64,000 nucleotides of DNA, from assembly GCA_023374045.1 (NCBI GenBank), contig CM041777.1, forward strand, positions 484,817,594-484,881,593, read 5' to 3'. The translations under genes and the position numbers were made by a program. This document shows positions 20,830 to 33,507 of the stretch, one piece after another. Positions within the stretch are counted from its first letter, which is position 1. The number at the start of each line of letters is the position of its first letter. The notes beneath the pieces are model-generated. The model did no database searches and was not told the origin of the DNA. It saw nothing but the letters and a program-made list of their open reading frames with translations. This stretch comes from Limonium bicolor. Taxonomy: Eukaryota > Streptophyta > Magnoliopsida > Caryophyllales > Plumbaginaceae.

Positions 20830-23800
20830 AATACCTGTAAAAAACAAATCAAATAGTATATATATCACGCTACAACACCATTAAAGGAAAGTATATTCCC
20901 GTTAAGTTCTTTTGTACTTGTAATTGTAATTATCTCGCACCTTTTCATTTCTCAATACACTCATGTTAGCTATTATTACTAGGTAACGAATGATTTTCAA
21001 TGATGGGATATGTACGAACTTCTACCAACTTCCAAGGAATAAAGTGAAAACCTCGCTCTTGTCATTGTTGTTCCTTTATGTTGCTAATATGAATATTTCT
21101 TAAACAAGACAAATCACTGAAGATGGAAGCACCAGGCCACCTGCATCTCTAAGTTGGAACTGAAAGGCTGGCTATTGATTAAAGACGATGAGAAAAGAAA
21201 CCGGTATTATTCATGAACTTATCTTCTCCTCTTTAGTGATTTAACAACAACAATTTTGATTTTTCTACAACACAAACTTATCTTGTTCATCCGCAGTCAC
21301 GGTAATGTGCAACACTCATGGTAATTTTGTAACATGAACCAGTGACTTACCTTTCTCTCTCCGACTTCTCGCTAATTTCTCTAGCCTTTTTTCTACAACA
21401 CAATTTGCCGCTTTTCCCCAAGCCTTACCTTGGACCTACTCAAAGAACACGACTTCCTCATCACAAGCCTAACATCTAAGTCCCGTGGACCTCCTCAGTA
21501 GGTTTTGGGAGTCCATCCCAACATAGTCTCGAGTCATTTCTGATCCCATTTGTAACACCTCATATGGGTAACTGTCCAATTACCTAGCTTCTAAACCATT
21601 CAGGCTTGAAAACTAGCCACCTTAAGCCCATTGTCCTTACTTAGGCCCAAAAGTGGAAGACCTTGTTGTTGTAGTCCAACCATATGTATGCTTATAAACC
21701 ACTCACATTACTACTCATATCCTAATGTGGGATGAGGATATTATATACATAAGGCAAGCCCTATGCGACAGGGTGGAATGGGAAAGTTGAGATATGAGCA
21801 TGCGAACCTGAGACCAAATGATCCCCTACTCCATCCTCTACCAACTCGGATGTCTGAGTTTGGATTCGCACACACTTATGCACACTAACAATGTAGTACC
21901 ATTTCATACCCTTCATGATATCTACAAAGTAAGTTTAAATTTATTCATCCATATCGTGAATCCGCTTAACTAATGAGGCATTGAACCTTCAAATTTTTGT
22001 ATGATTATTCCTTTCTTTTAGTTTCTATCCTTCACTTGTGCTAGTGAGGAAAATTACACCAATTATATATATTGTTAAGTTAGGAAATGCCTTTATATTT
22101 AATTAGCATGGATAAAAAGACTTACAAAGTGACTCCCCTTCGTACCTTTTTGCTTTGTTAAAACCTTGTTAGGAAAAACCTAGTAGAAAAAATCCCAACA
22201 AGGAAAAAGGAGTATTGTCTAATATGAGTTCTACAGTTTTTCATACAATTTAACCCCCTTTTTGTCACTCGGTTATACAACTTATACTCATGGCACACTA
22301 CCTAATTGTTGAGTATACCGTTTGTTACTGCAGCAATTCAATTTAGCCCATGTTTCATTTCTTTTCCCCTTCACCGCTATTTTATAATTTTTACTTCCAT
22401 AAACACTTGTCTATACACCACCATTAGAGTGGACCCACCCATGTCATGGCTGATAGGCAACATTCTTCCTCTTTTATATTGCACCAGTTGATTTGTATAC
22501 GGGACCAGAACCTTATTCAAATCTCTCAATTCATGAGGGGCCTCTCTTGGGGGCTTCTAATATTATTACCTCCCCACCCATGCTTCTACTTGCCACTTAT
22601 CCATACATGTTTCCCTTTGCTGCTTCTCATTTTCCTTTACATCACTTCTATTTTTTATCTCCCGGTCATCCCCTATTACCATGATTCCCCCTTCCGATCT
22701 TCCCTGGTGTAGGACATCATTCCATCTTAATTGCTTATGACATTGACATACTTACCTAGTCAACGATGTTCAAGCGTAATGTTTATTGGTATGTTTTTTT
22801 CAAGTGATTCCTTGCTTGTCCCCTGTTGAGGGTAGGGCATCCCAACTATTCACTCATTTGTATACATTTTTTGGTCTTGTTTTCTCTTGATTTAACTGAG
22901 TTTTGTAGATAAGCTCATTTGTCACGGAACTGCCCTTTTTTCATGCTTCCCTGATTTTTCTTAGTTAACACCCTTGGTTAGTTTTGGGATGCTTTTCATC
23001 CCAATATTTGTTCCCTGGATCCGATTGGGTGGCTACTCCTAATCTGGGTAGTTTTGTGGATTGGTTTGGCTCTCCACACGAGGGGACTCTATTGCTTCCT
23101 TTTGCTCGGATGCACATTACTTTCGATAGTCTCATTGTCCTCCTATGGAGCCATTTCAAAATTTTCCAAATTTCATGACTCTTCATTATTACTTATCCCC
23201 CTTATTTTCTTCTTTCCCTCTCATATCGCCACCTTTTCTTTCTGGTCAGCATCATCCTTGTTCCCAAATGTCTCCTTATCATTAGGTTTTTTGTAGCCTT
23301 ATTGGATCCTTACTTCCTCGAGCTCTTCAATGTGTTTGTTTCTCCTGTTTGATCATTACCCTAAAGTTTTATTAATTCTTGAATCAGACAAAATCCTATA
23401 TGGGAATTAATTGCAATTCATTCGAACCTACCCAATTAAGCTATGATGTACTATTGAAGTTATTATCCCATTTCTAAAAATCCAACCTGAAATCTGATTC
23501 AACAAACATCTATTCACACTCCGATAGTAACCCTCTCTTCCCCGTAGCTGTTCTCTCTTTCTTTTCATAGTGATAAGTTATAGTTATGCTAGTTCTTGTA
23601 CAACTCCCTGAGTTTTGTTCTCACCTTAATTCTTGTTAGTCGCCCTCTCTTCACCTTCTGCGCACCTATTTTGTACCGGGAATGTCCATGATAATCAGTA
23701 TGGTTTTTTCAGGCGAGTGGGGATAACATCTTTCTAGAAAAGTCGCTCCTTTTTTCACCGTCTTGATGTTTTCGTCATCCATTCTCTCTGTTTGCATGCA

Positions 23801-23900
23801 TACTCTTTTGTTTTCCATCTTTGCTTCTAGTTTGTGCATGTGCTCTTCCGCATAGATGCATGTGCTCTTCCGCATAGAGCTTGTGCTTCCCGGTCGTTTC
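20830..23900. other. About 3 kb without a recognisable gene; possible LTR-type relic
   Basis: No frame longer than about 90 codons looks like a protein. A segment at about 22150-22215 (aaaccttgttaggaaaaacc followed by caacaaggaaaaagg) resembles blocks seen in some plant copia-like LTRs, and tgtaacacct at about 21552 could be an LTR edge. No boundaries, PBS or TSD could be fixed. A 21-bp unit containing catgtgctcttccgcata is tandemly duplicated at about 23837-23880. Confidence 0.3.
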
Positions 23901-24743
23901 CGCTCTTCCTTTTTCTCTTCTCTTCTTTCTAGGTCCTGTCTCTTGACTTTGACATCTACAATGGAGGTTAATGGTGTGTTGATCTCTTGCGACCGGAATG
24001 TTGTGGGCTGAATTTTCCCAGCGTCACCCATCTGCTTTACTGCCCTTGCTACTGCTCTTCACCCCCTATGGAGTGATTTTGTGGGCTTCTGGTTATCTAG
24101 GGTTGATTTTCCCTTCTTTGTAATAGAGTTTAAGAAGCTGGAGGCCATGCAGATTGTCCTAGCACGAGGCCCCTAGGTGGTGAATGGCTCTTTGTTTGCT
24201 CTTAAGCAACTTGAGTAGGGGAAGTCTTTTGAAACATACGAGTTCAAATGGATCCTCTACTGGATCAGGATTTATGATCTTCCTTAAGCCTCCCTCAATT
24301 ATCATCTTGTGGAGAAGGTGGCGGCCAAGGTTGGATGGTTTACATGTGTTGTTGAGGATCCCGCAACATCAGGATACTAATATTTGTGTCTGAAGGTCCT
24401 TTTTTTATCTTCATCGCCCGGTCAAGTGCAACCTCCCTCATCTCCTTGATGGTGGCTATTATGTTTTCTGAATCACAATGACAACATACAATCTCTTTAT
24501 GCAACCTGTGGGCTCTTCGTGCATGTGACTAATGCTTGCTCAGTTCTACATAATGAAGAGGAGGATGAAGTTCCCTATGGTCTGTGGCTCTGTATCAAAA
24601 CTCCCCTTGTTCAATCACTGGTGAGCGAAACAACTCCTTTCGTTGACAACTCTACAATGAGGATGGAAATTTTACAAATTGGCCAGCCGGAACCGTCACA
24701 AGGCTCGAATAAACGTTCACATTCTCGTTTGATGGATCATGCA
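23900..24743 (+). pseudogene. LINE ORF1 relic, 5' part, split by the second Tekay-type element
   Basis: Fragments in plus frames read like a plant LINE ORF1 with a DUF4283-like core: VIEFKKLEAMQIVLARGP, NGSLFALKQLE, FKWILYWIRIYDLP, then HLVEKVAAKVGWF. They are separated by stops and shifts. The copy continues after the LTR element at 39217. Confidence 0.5.
24739..24743 (+). repeat. Target site duplication ATGCA (left)
   Basis: atgca directly precedes the left LTR and is repeated directly after the right LTR (39217-39221). Confidence 0.9.
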
Positions 24744-27700
24744 TGTAACACCCCTACTAAACATTTAACCATAACTGAAATCGCAGTGGAAAAACAACTA
24801 AACAATAACTAAACGATTCGGTGCTACAACGCCGTCAACCACCCACGTGTTTGAAAAGGCAGAATAAATACAAGTGTACCGGTCTGATGATCAGACTCCC
24901 GAGCATTAGGTAACAACATCCATATATACATAACCAACATACCGAGTATTTAATACAAACCGTCACTGAAAATTGTACACATAAACTACACTGTCAACTG
25001 TAACGATCGTCACTGTAACACGGACAGTACCAAAATATAACGCCATGGGAGCACAGGCGCATCCCAGGCTCAACATCCAAAATAACCAAAAGTAATTCTG
25101 CAGCCTAGAATCTATAGCCATTCCGCTTCCTCGATCCTCATCCTGCAGTAAAAATATGGAGCCCCCGAGGGGGTCAGCAACCCTTGGTTGGTATGGTTAA
25201 CGCGTAGCCCATCGGCTACCGGGATACGCGCAATTAATTATCATGATGACATGGCATTCATTTTAACACATAACATATACATATGGCATAACAATAATAT
25301 TGCATAGCACAACATCACATACATAGTGAATACACTTTCCACAATAACAAACCAAGAAGGTTTAACAGCATAAGAAGCCTAGGGAATGGTTCACCCTCAT
25401 GTTAAGCTTGTTACACACACTCATTACCGTTCTGTTAGTCGAACGAGTAACTTAAGTCACAGATGGTTCGGATATAGTGACCCGAACACACCACACAAAC
25501 ACATGTTCCCACTAAACCGATCATAAGTCAGAATAGGTAAGCTTTGGAGGAAGCTAGCGGGAGATCGAACGCCAAATAAAGGAGAACAATCTTAACATCA
25601 TAAGAGGTGAATCTGATCCAGATATCTACTCTTAAACTTACATGCATGACCGGACAACTGGATTCCTCACTCCCCAGTTAGCACTTGTTAGAAGTTTTTC
25701 CTTTGGAACTTAACAACAATTCACAAGCAAGTGGTAAGTCATGTTGGACACACACAAGGGAAATGAATCACGTCATAACATCATAATAGTATAAACGACT
25801 GTAAACTCATTACATGGTTAAGTCTTATAACGTCATAAACACTCAGAAAAACAAACAACACACAAGCCGGTGTAAACCGGTAGGCAACAGACTGCAAGAA
25901 AACCATACCTTGGTCCTTGCTTCGATTGATTTTCACCGTAGGCCACTCCTATACATAATTAAGAATGTCGGTTAATTAACTTACTTAACTTCAAATTTAC
26001 TAAGTGTTTAACATGGTTATATGACACGTTTTAATGTCTAAACTTACCCTTGATTACCTATATTACACCCTCTAGGGTTAACTACTTAAACTACACTTTG
26101 TTTGTTTTTTTTTACAAGTTTTGGTCCGACCGACCTTACCGACCGACCTTACACAAGGTCGGTCCATTCCAGAGCACATTACCGTTAAAAATTCTACTCC
26201 GACCGACCTTGCAAGTTCGGTCGCAAGTTCGGTCTATTCCCGAAAGTTTCTTTCCTTGAAAATTCAGGCCCGACCGATCTTGGCAAGTCCGGTCGCAAGA
26301 TCGGTCGATTCCCGAGACTCACTTACGTACAAAAATTTAGGCATGACCGACCTTGTAAGTCCGGTCCCAAGGTCAGTCTATTCCAGAGACTCAATCCGTA
26401 CTAAAAATCCATGCCCGACCGACCTTGCAAGTCCGGTCCCCAAGGTCGGTCCATTCCAGAAACCATTTCTCGCAGGGTAAACTGGGCTCGACCGACCTTG
26501 CAGGTCCGGTCCCCAAGGTCGGTCTGCTCCAGACCCTTGTTTTTAATTGCCCATTTAACTCCAAACTTCCCCACATATATCCTAGTATGTTCTAACCTTA
26601 TTTGGGCACTTCAAACACACCTCAAGACCTCCATTAAACTCCTTAAATCATTCATTAAAATCCTCCTCAAGCATTACACAAACTCTTATAAAAAGGTTTA
26701 CACTTGTTATGTTTTTCACTAAGTTCCTATGTGGTGTTTCATACCTATAACTTCCACTATTCCCAAATGTTTTCTCACCACTACAACATCATCTCCCAAG
26801 CATCTTTTCTTCCTAACCAAACTCCTTGAATATCTCTACAAATTTATAGCTCCTCCATACAACAAATCACTCCTTCCTTATTCACCAACATTGCACAAGT
26901 CCTAAACACAATCTCACCATGATCTTGAAGTATCCCAAAACACTCATTTGCACTCTAAATCCTCTAAAATAATGCTTAAGTCCCTTTTACACCTTAAAAC
27001 ACCTTATTGCATGTTTCTTTCTCTAGTAGAACACTTAACCATTCTAAACACTTCCTAACTTACCAAAACTCATTTTAAACACCTAAAGCTTCTTATACAT
27101 TATCTAAATTTCGACATGGGTTCTCCTAGAACATTACCAAGCCAAAACACATTGTTTTCACCATTAAACATCCAAGAACACTAAAATCCATCAAGAACAT
27201 TCTTGTACACAAAACTTCACTCATTTAACACTACATCACAACATAGTGCATAATTTAAATTGCATGGCACTTAGGCCCTTAAATAGCATGGCTCTTAGGC
27301 CCTTAAGATGCACAAACCATAAACATTGAATTTCCACAATATATTTGCCTTTGACCTGCAAATACACTCAACAACACATATGCCCTTTTACTAGTCTCCT
27401 TGAGAACATTTTCCTAAGTCATTCACTATTGGCTCCTTAGATCATTTTAATAAGCAACATAAGCTCATTTCTCCTAAGACTTTAAACCACATTAGGTTAG
27501 CACATTTACCTCTTTTCCTCACAACTTCTTTCTTGTTTCCTTGACTAAATCAGCAAGGCTTTTAGTTGCTTGTCAACTTCTAAACATTATACAAATGATA
27601 AAATGAGTATACAAGCTTTATGCTTCATCTTATTGTAAACCCTATGTTATACATTGTTTTAAAACATTAAGATAGTTGTTTTACCTTGGATATGACAGAG

Positions 27701-28782
27701 AGTTTGGATATGTAGCAAGAGAGGACTCCACCTAGTCCATGAAAGGTTGAAATGAAGCTAGAACAAAGCAATATAAAGAACCCCATCAATGGTGATTCTC
27801 GGTCAACATCAAAGCAAGAAGGAAATGAAGTTTTTATTTGAGTTTCCTTACCTAGAAGCAAAGGAGAGCAATAATATGTGAAAAGGTGAGCTCAAGCTCC
27901 TCCCATGGAGATTCCTCTTGGCACCGAAATGGAGCTCTTGAGATTTTGAAAGGATGTAGTTGAAGAGCTTGGCAAGACAAAGAGAATGGTGGCCTTAGTT
28001 TTTGATTTGGCAAAGTGAGCTAGGAATTACAAGTGATTGAAGATGAAGAATGATGGTGGTGGTGCTGTTGCAAAAATCGGAAATGAGAGAAAGAAGGAAG
28101 GTAGAAGACGGTGGGAACAGGGGAAATGAGAGAATGAAGAAGACTTAACTAGTTTTGATACTTAAGTAGAAAGTAAATAGTGTTTACTTTATCACTTTCC
28201 TTTCTTATCAAATTAACAAGGGGATGACTCATCCCTTATAAGAAAACTGGCCCCCATTATATAAATAGGGGTATTAGTCTTTGTTGACCAATTAAATTAC
28301 TTACATTGACATATGTTATAAACTTGGTTAATTTGGTTACTATTCATAAAAACAAGGCACATAGATGTGAAATTTTTGATTTCCCATTGATATAGACTTC
28401 CAAATGTGATACTAAGTAGTACACATATTAATTAAAGAGTAATGATGGACATTTAGCCATTCAAAACTCATTTACAAGACAATTTTTCAAAAATGTGCTT
28501 TAAGACTCCTTAGAGCACATTTTGTGTGTTTTAACTTGTTTTAAGCTGGGTTTTCTTGGATTTGGTTAGTATATTAACACCTAAATGAAGTCTTGATAAG
28601 CTTATTAGGTCTTAATCAAGCTTATTCCAAGCTTAGGGCACATTTTAGCCCTAATTGACTTTAAGGTACTTATTTGTGTTTTCTATGGTTTAAATTGTTT
28701 ACTAATGTTTCGAAGACTCTTTTTAGTCTTAATATACCATATTTTAATGTTTAAACAACATACTAAGGTTTGGGTTATTTCA
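24744..28782 (-). repeat. 3' LTR of the second Tekay-type element
   Basis: 4,039 bp, reading TGTAACACCCC...GGTTATTTCA on the plus strand. It contains the hairpin array at 26128-26525. No coding region is supported; short frames over the array are by-products of its repeat. Confidence 0.9.
26128..26525. repeat. Hairpin array in the LTR, about 72-bp period (family B arms)
   Basis: Six units start at 26141, 26201, 26272, 26345, 26417 and 26490. Each pairs GACCGACCTT with AAGGTCGGTC or a close variant. The unit at 26417-26451 has 11-bp perfect arms (GACCGACCTTG / CAAGGTCGGTC) around a 13-base loop, and most units are followed by a cca/cta-ttcc-like tail. The matching array in the other LTR is at about 36557-36955. 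Confidence 0.9.
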
Positions 28783-28787
28783 ATCTA

Positions 28788-28800
28788 CCCCCCCTTAAAA
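28788..28800 (-). other. Polypurine tract of the second Tekay-type element
   Basis: On the minus strand this reads ttttaaggggggg, five bases before the 3' LTR. It is the expected plus-strand primer site. Confidence 0.85.
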
Positions 28801-29070
28801 GAACTTTGTCCCCAAAGTTCATACTTCCCACATATCCTAAATATTAGAACACGGGAATACATATAAACAATACTTCCATAACAACATTAACAACATACTT
28901 ACATAACATCGGACGCAAGGTCCAAATAACATAACATCATTCAGACATAACGGTCTGTAACATAACAACATAACATAGACGATGTATTTAAATACACGTC
29001 GTACACACATAACCGAAACGGCTCTACCCCCCTTAAAAGGGGTACGCCCCGTACCCTATACACATAAACA

Positions 29071-32000
29071 CTAAGAAGTAAACAATGACGGGTACTTCGC
29101 CTTCATCTTAGCTTCCAGCTCCCAAGTGGCCTCCTCGACGTCCTGGTTAGACCAGAGAACCTTCACCAGTCTCACAGACTTATGGCGAGTGTCTCGAGTC
29201 TTAGTATCCAGAATCCGTACCGGAGTCTCCATTGATCGCATGGTCGGCTCTAAGGTTAGCCTTTTAGGCTGAAGCACATGAGACGGATGAGACATATATT
29301 TCTTCAACTGGGACACATGAAATACATCATGCACCTTGCCCAGCTCGGCGGGTAAATCAAGTCTGTAAGCTACCGGGCCGATCCGCTCTGTCACAACTAA
29401 GGCCCCACATATTTTGGGCTCAACTTGCCTTTCTGGCCAAAACGAAATACTCCCTTCATGGGGGATACCCTAAGAAATACCTGATCGCCCACGGTGAACT
29501 CCAGGTCACGTCTGCGCACATCGGCGTATGATTTCTGCCTATCCTGAGCTGCCTTCATGTTAGCCCGGATTTGGCGTACTTCTGCTTGAACTTGTTCCAG
29601 ATACTCTGGTCCTATAATGACCGTCTCACTCGACTCATCCCAGCATAATGGCGTGCGACATGGTCTACCGTATAATGCCTGGAAGGGAGACATCTTGATC
29701 GAAGCATGGTAACTATTGTTGTAACTAAACTCGATCAGATGTAACTTATCAATCCAGCTGGTCTGAAAATCAAGTGCACATGCACGTAACATATCCTCAA
29801 GTGTCTGGATGGTGCGCTCACTCTGACCATCTGTCGTGGGTGGAACGCTGTACTTAGCTTCAGCTCGGTACAAGCGCTTCCCGTGTGGATTTCCAATACC
29901 TTGAGAAATCTGGTATCCCTGTCAGACACAATTGTTTTCGGTACCCCATGATGTCTTACAATCTCTCTGTCGAAGAGCTCTGCTAGTTTTGCTACTTTCC
30001 AGGTGTCCTTCATCGGTATGAATCGAGCCACCTTGGTCAGTCGGTCAACAACAACCCAAATCATATTCAGACCTCCCCTTGTAGGCGGAAGCCCTACTAC
30101 GAAGTCCATAGAAATGTCATGGAACTTCCACTCAGGCACTGGCATTGGCTGTACCATACCACCAGGCCGCCGGTGCTCAAACTTGACCTTCTGGCAAGTG
30201 AGACACCTCAATACATAATCATTCACATCCTTTTTCATTCCAGTTCACCAAAAATAACGTTTCATACCCTTGTACATCTTTGAAGCTCCGGGGTGAATCG
30301 AAGTCGTAGAACAATGGGATTCACTCTATATGCGCTCCTTCAGTTCAGCGCTACTCCTCGGGATACACAGTCGGCCATTGAGCCTAATCAGGTCATCATC
30401 GTGGAGTCGGAAGTCGTACTTCTAACCCTCGAATGTGCCATCAATAAGCTTCTGCCTGACTTCTAACATATACTGATCCGTCATCTGAGCACTCCGCACC
30501 TCTTCAACCAAGCCAGTATGAGAGACTAGCAAATGGAGAGAGTGTGCTCGGCGACTCAATGCGTCAGCTACCACATTTGCCTTACCCTCTTTGTACTGTA
30601 AATTGATGTCGTAGTCGTTTAAGAACTCGACCCATCTTCTTTGTCTCATGTTCAACTCCTTCTGAGTGAACAAGTATTTTAAACTTTTATGGTCAGAATA
30701 AATTGCCACACTTACCCCATACAAATAATGTCGCCACATCTTCAATGCGAAGACAATGGCACCCAGTTCTAAATCGTGGGTAGGGTAGTTCTCTTCATGC
30801 TTCTTCAGCTGTCGGGAGGCGTATGCTACGACCTTCCCGTGTTGCATCAACACACAACCCATACCTCTGCCTGATGCGTCGCAATAGACCTCAAAACCAT
30901 CTGGACCGTCTGGTATAGTCAGGACTGGTGCAGATGTCAGAGCATCCTTGAGACTCTGAAAAGAACTCTCACAGTCATCTGTCCACTCGAATGGAGCATC
31001 CTTTTTCATCAAGGAAGTCATCGGCTTCGAGACACTGGAGAAGTCCTTCACAAACCTCCTATAATAACCTGCCAGACCGAGGAAGCTCCTGATGTTGGTA
31101 ACTGTCTTCGGCCTAGGCCAGGTGCGCACTACATCAATCTTTGCCGGATCAATAGAGATCCCGACCTCAGAAATCACATGACCAAGAAAGGATACTTGGT
31201 TCAACCAAAATTCACACTTTGAAAACTTAGCATATAACTTATTCTTTCTCAATGTTTGTAACACATTTCTTAGGTGGCTTTCATGCTCACCTCTCGATTT
31301 CGAGTACACAAGAATATCGTCGATGAAGACTACCACTGACTTGTCCAACTGATCTTGGAACAAGCGGTTCATTAAGTCCATGAACTTGGCTGGTGCATTG
31401 GATAGACCAAACGGCATAACCGTAAACTCATAGTGTCCATATTTGGTTTCGAATGCCGTCTTCTCAATGTCACACTCACGGATGGCAATCTGATGGTATC
31501 CGGATCGTAGATCTATCTTGGAGAACACTGATGCTCCTCTCAACTAATCAAATAAGTCGTCGATGCGTGGCAAAGGATAACGGTTCTTCACCGTAACTGC
31601 ATTCAGCTCTCGATAGTCAATACACAGGCGGAGACTACCGTCCTTCTTCTTCACGAAGAGGACCGGCGCTCCCCATGGTGAAACGCTAGGGCGGATAAAT
31701 CCCTTGTCGAGTAGGTCTCTCAGCTGCTCCTTGAGCTCTGTCATCTCTGCTGGAGCCATACGATAGGGCGCCTTCGCAATTGGTCCGGTGCCCGGAACCA
31801 AATCAATTTCAAACTCAACTTCCCGTGCTGGCGGCATGCCCGGCAGTTCCTTAGGAAATACATCAGGAAACTCCGACACTACCGGCACATCTGGGCTAAA
31901 CTCTGGGTCTCTTTCTATGTCCTGGACATAGCAAAGGTATACATCATTCCCTCGTCGTAATTCACGATACATGGCCATGGCGGTGATGATCTGAGTCGAA

Positions 32001-32445
32001 GGCTCCCTGGGCCTCTGGCGGTAAGATATAGTAACCCCAGACGGACTCCGAAGAAGCAGACGATGCTCGGCACACAGGATTCTGCCCTTGTACCGCTCCA
32101 ACCAGTTCATCCCAACAATCACATCAAAACCAAGTCCGTCGAACTCTATCAAGTCGATCGGAAACTCTTCATCACGAATTCGTACAACAGCATCTCGGTG
32201 GTAGCGGGTACATCTGATCCGCTCTTTCGACGGGAGAGTGACTAGAAAGTCTGGCATCTCTTCACCGTCTAACCCCAGCCTCTTCGCAAAAGATAGCGAA
32301 ATAAATGTATGTGAGGCTCCAGAGTCGAACAAGATCGAAGCGTCCACGCCATTGACTGGAAAGGTATCGGTGAGGATTGTGCCGCTCTTGCCGGCTTCTG
32401 CCTCATTGCAGACACTCAGTATACCTCCCGTTCCGAGTGCACAGC
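29071..32445 (-). pseudogene. pol of the second Tekay-type element: PR, RT, RNase H, IN, chromodomain
   Basis: The protease motif [11 protein letters not shown] is at about 32300-32330. RT has [14 protein letters not shown] and the catalytic [10 protein letters not shown] (about 31300-31330). RNase H has [11 protein letters not shown] and [10 protein letters not shown]. Integrase has CLTCQ at its zinc end, IVSDRDTRF (about 29910-29935) and a final chromodomain ending near 29071. Stops lie at 31544 (TAG), 30422 (TAG), 30326 (TAG) and 30245 (TGA), with frameshifts near 29870 and 29400. The open frame reaches up to about 32460 with no ATG near its start, and a phase-compatible splice acceptor lies at 32446. 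It is therefore more likely made as part of a spliced or fused gag product than from its own start. Confidence 0.85.
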
Positions 32446-32623
32446 CTAATTCATTGGCAAACTAATAAGTATTTGGTAACAACACGGTTGATATACTTCG
32501 AACAACTCCACTTTATTGATTAACACTCCCTTCATATCACAAGTCGATTACATTGTAAACTTAGCTAGATACAGCATTCTTAATATACATCTGACCTAAC
32601 ACATTACATAATTATACAAGGCT

Positions 32624-33363
32624 TTAAAACTGTCTGAAAGTTAAATTCAAACGTTCGGGTTTCATGTGTGTGGCATTGATCACTGCCAATGGTGCGGTAT
32701 TCAGTTTGATCTTCCTGATGCCATGATATAGCATCCTTGACTGCCCACCCATGATTAACACATCTCCTGATTTCAACACTAACTTCCTTGCGAGATCAGC
32801 ACGCTTCTGCTCGCCATATATAAACACTGCGGTATCACCAATGGACCAAGACACCACGGGTACTCCCTTACTTAGAGACTCGGGTGACTCGTCCTTATCT
32901 TGGTGTAACCCTAACCGTCCACCTTTCTGGTAGAAGTTCACAATACATAAATCCGCTTTAACACTTGGTATTGAATCTGATTCAACTTGCTGAGCAATTC
33001 CCACGGCGTGGTTAACGATCGCAAGGAACTCCTCAGGTATCATTGGTACAGTTGCTCCATCTTCGGCTCGCACTCCCTGATATGTCTTGGTGTAAGGATT
33101 TCAGTCCTTACCCATGCACATCATCTTCAATTTCATTCTCGATCCACTCGGGTATTCGGGTGTGTAGAAACCTCCTGGTGCTGTTCCAAGTTCATTGCAT
33201 CGTCTGATGATGTGGATTTGTGCTTCCGGTGTCAGGTATCCATTTAAGAGTATCATACCTGGTTGGATGACCTGACATTGCTCCATAGGAAAGTCGGTGC
33301 TGTTGATGGTGGTTTCTTCAGGGTTTGGTGTGGGTGGGATTGGATAACAAATATTGAAGGTTC
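32624..33363 (-). pseudogene. AlkB-type 2OG-Fe(II) dioxygenase domain inside the retrotransposon (exon 4 of gag-AlkB)
   Basis: AlkB-family enzymes oxidatively remove methyl groups from bases in DNA or RNA using iron and 2-oxoglutarate. From 33363 the frame reads TFNICYPIPPTPNPEE, then an N-terminal block (VIQPGMILLNGYLTPE, GTAPGGFYTPEY) and the catalytic core. All key motifs are present: NFYQKGGRLGLHQDKDES (2OG and iron site, His-x-Asp), SWSIGDTAVFIYGE, GDVLIMGGQSRMLYHGI (second iron His), and RLNLTFRQF (2OG arginines). The block order and length (about 245 residues) resemble plant ALKBH1-like proteins. One stop (TGA at 33101-33103, where the family has a Trp codon) interrupts it, and the natural stop is TAA at 32624. 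It sits between gag and protease of the LTR element, in the same orientation, and splices in frame to gag. Confidence 0.88.
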
Positions 33364-33507
33364 CTAGATTTCCAAATTACCTATTTAGGTGACTTTCACA
33401 TTATACTTTAATTCTTTACTCACATGGTAGTACACTTGGACTCACTAACACACATGCATGAAATGCGATATGCAATCACTTATTTCACTCAACAGTTTAG
33501 GCGGTAC

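Noticed and set aside
22960..23300. Overlapping frames of 60-80 codons on both strands
   Set aside because: They have no conserved motif, intron or start context in a decayed stretch. I could not support a gene.
23666..24031. Minus-strand frame of 121 codons
   Set aside because: It lies opposite the LINE ORF1 leader and is rich in Lys/Glu only because the plus strand is pyrimidine-rich. It has no family resemblance.
26050..26722. Open frames over the LTR array that translate into repeated Pro/Thr/Arg/Ser peptides (also at 36486-37152)
   Set aside because: They run in several frames and on both strands of a non-coding palindromic repeat and have no start context or known domain. They are by-products of the 72-bp array.
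32624..33363. AlkB frame as an ordinary host gene standing between elements
   Set aside because: Gag lies on one side and protease on the other, both of the same element with matching LTRs and TSD, and the upstream gag exon splices to it in phase.
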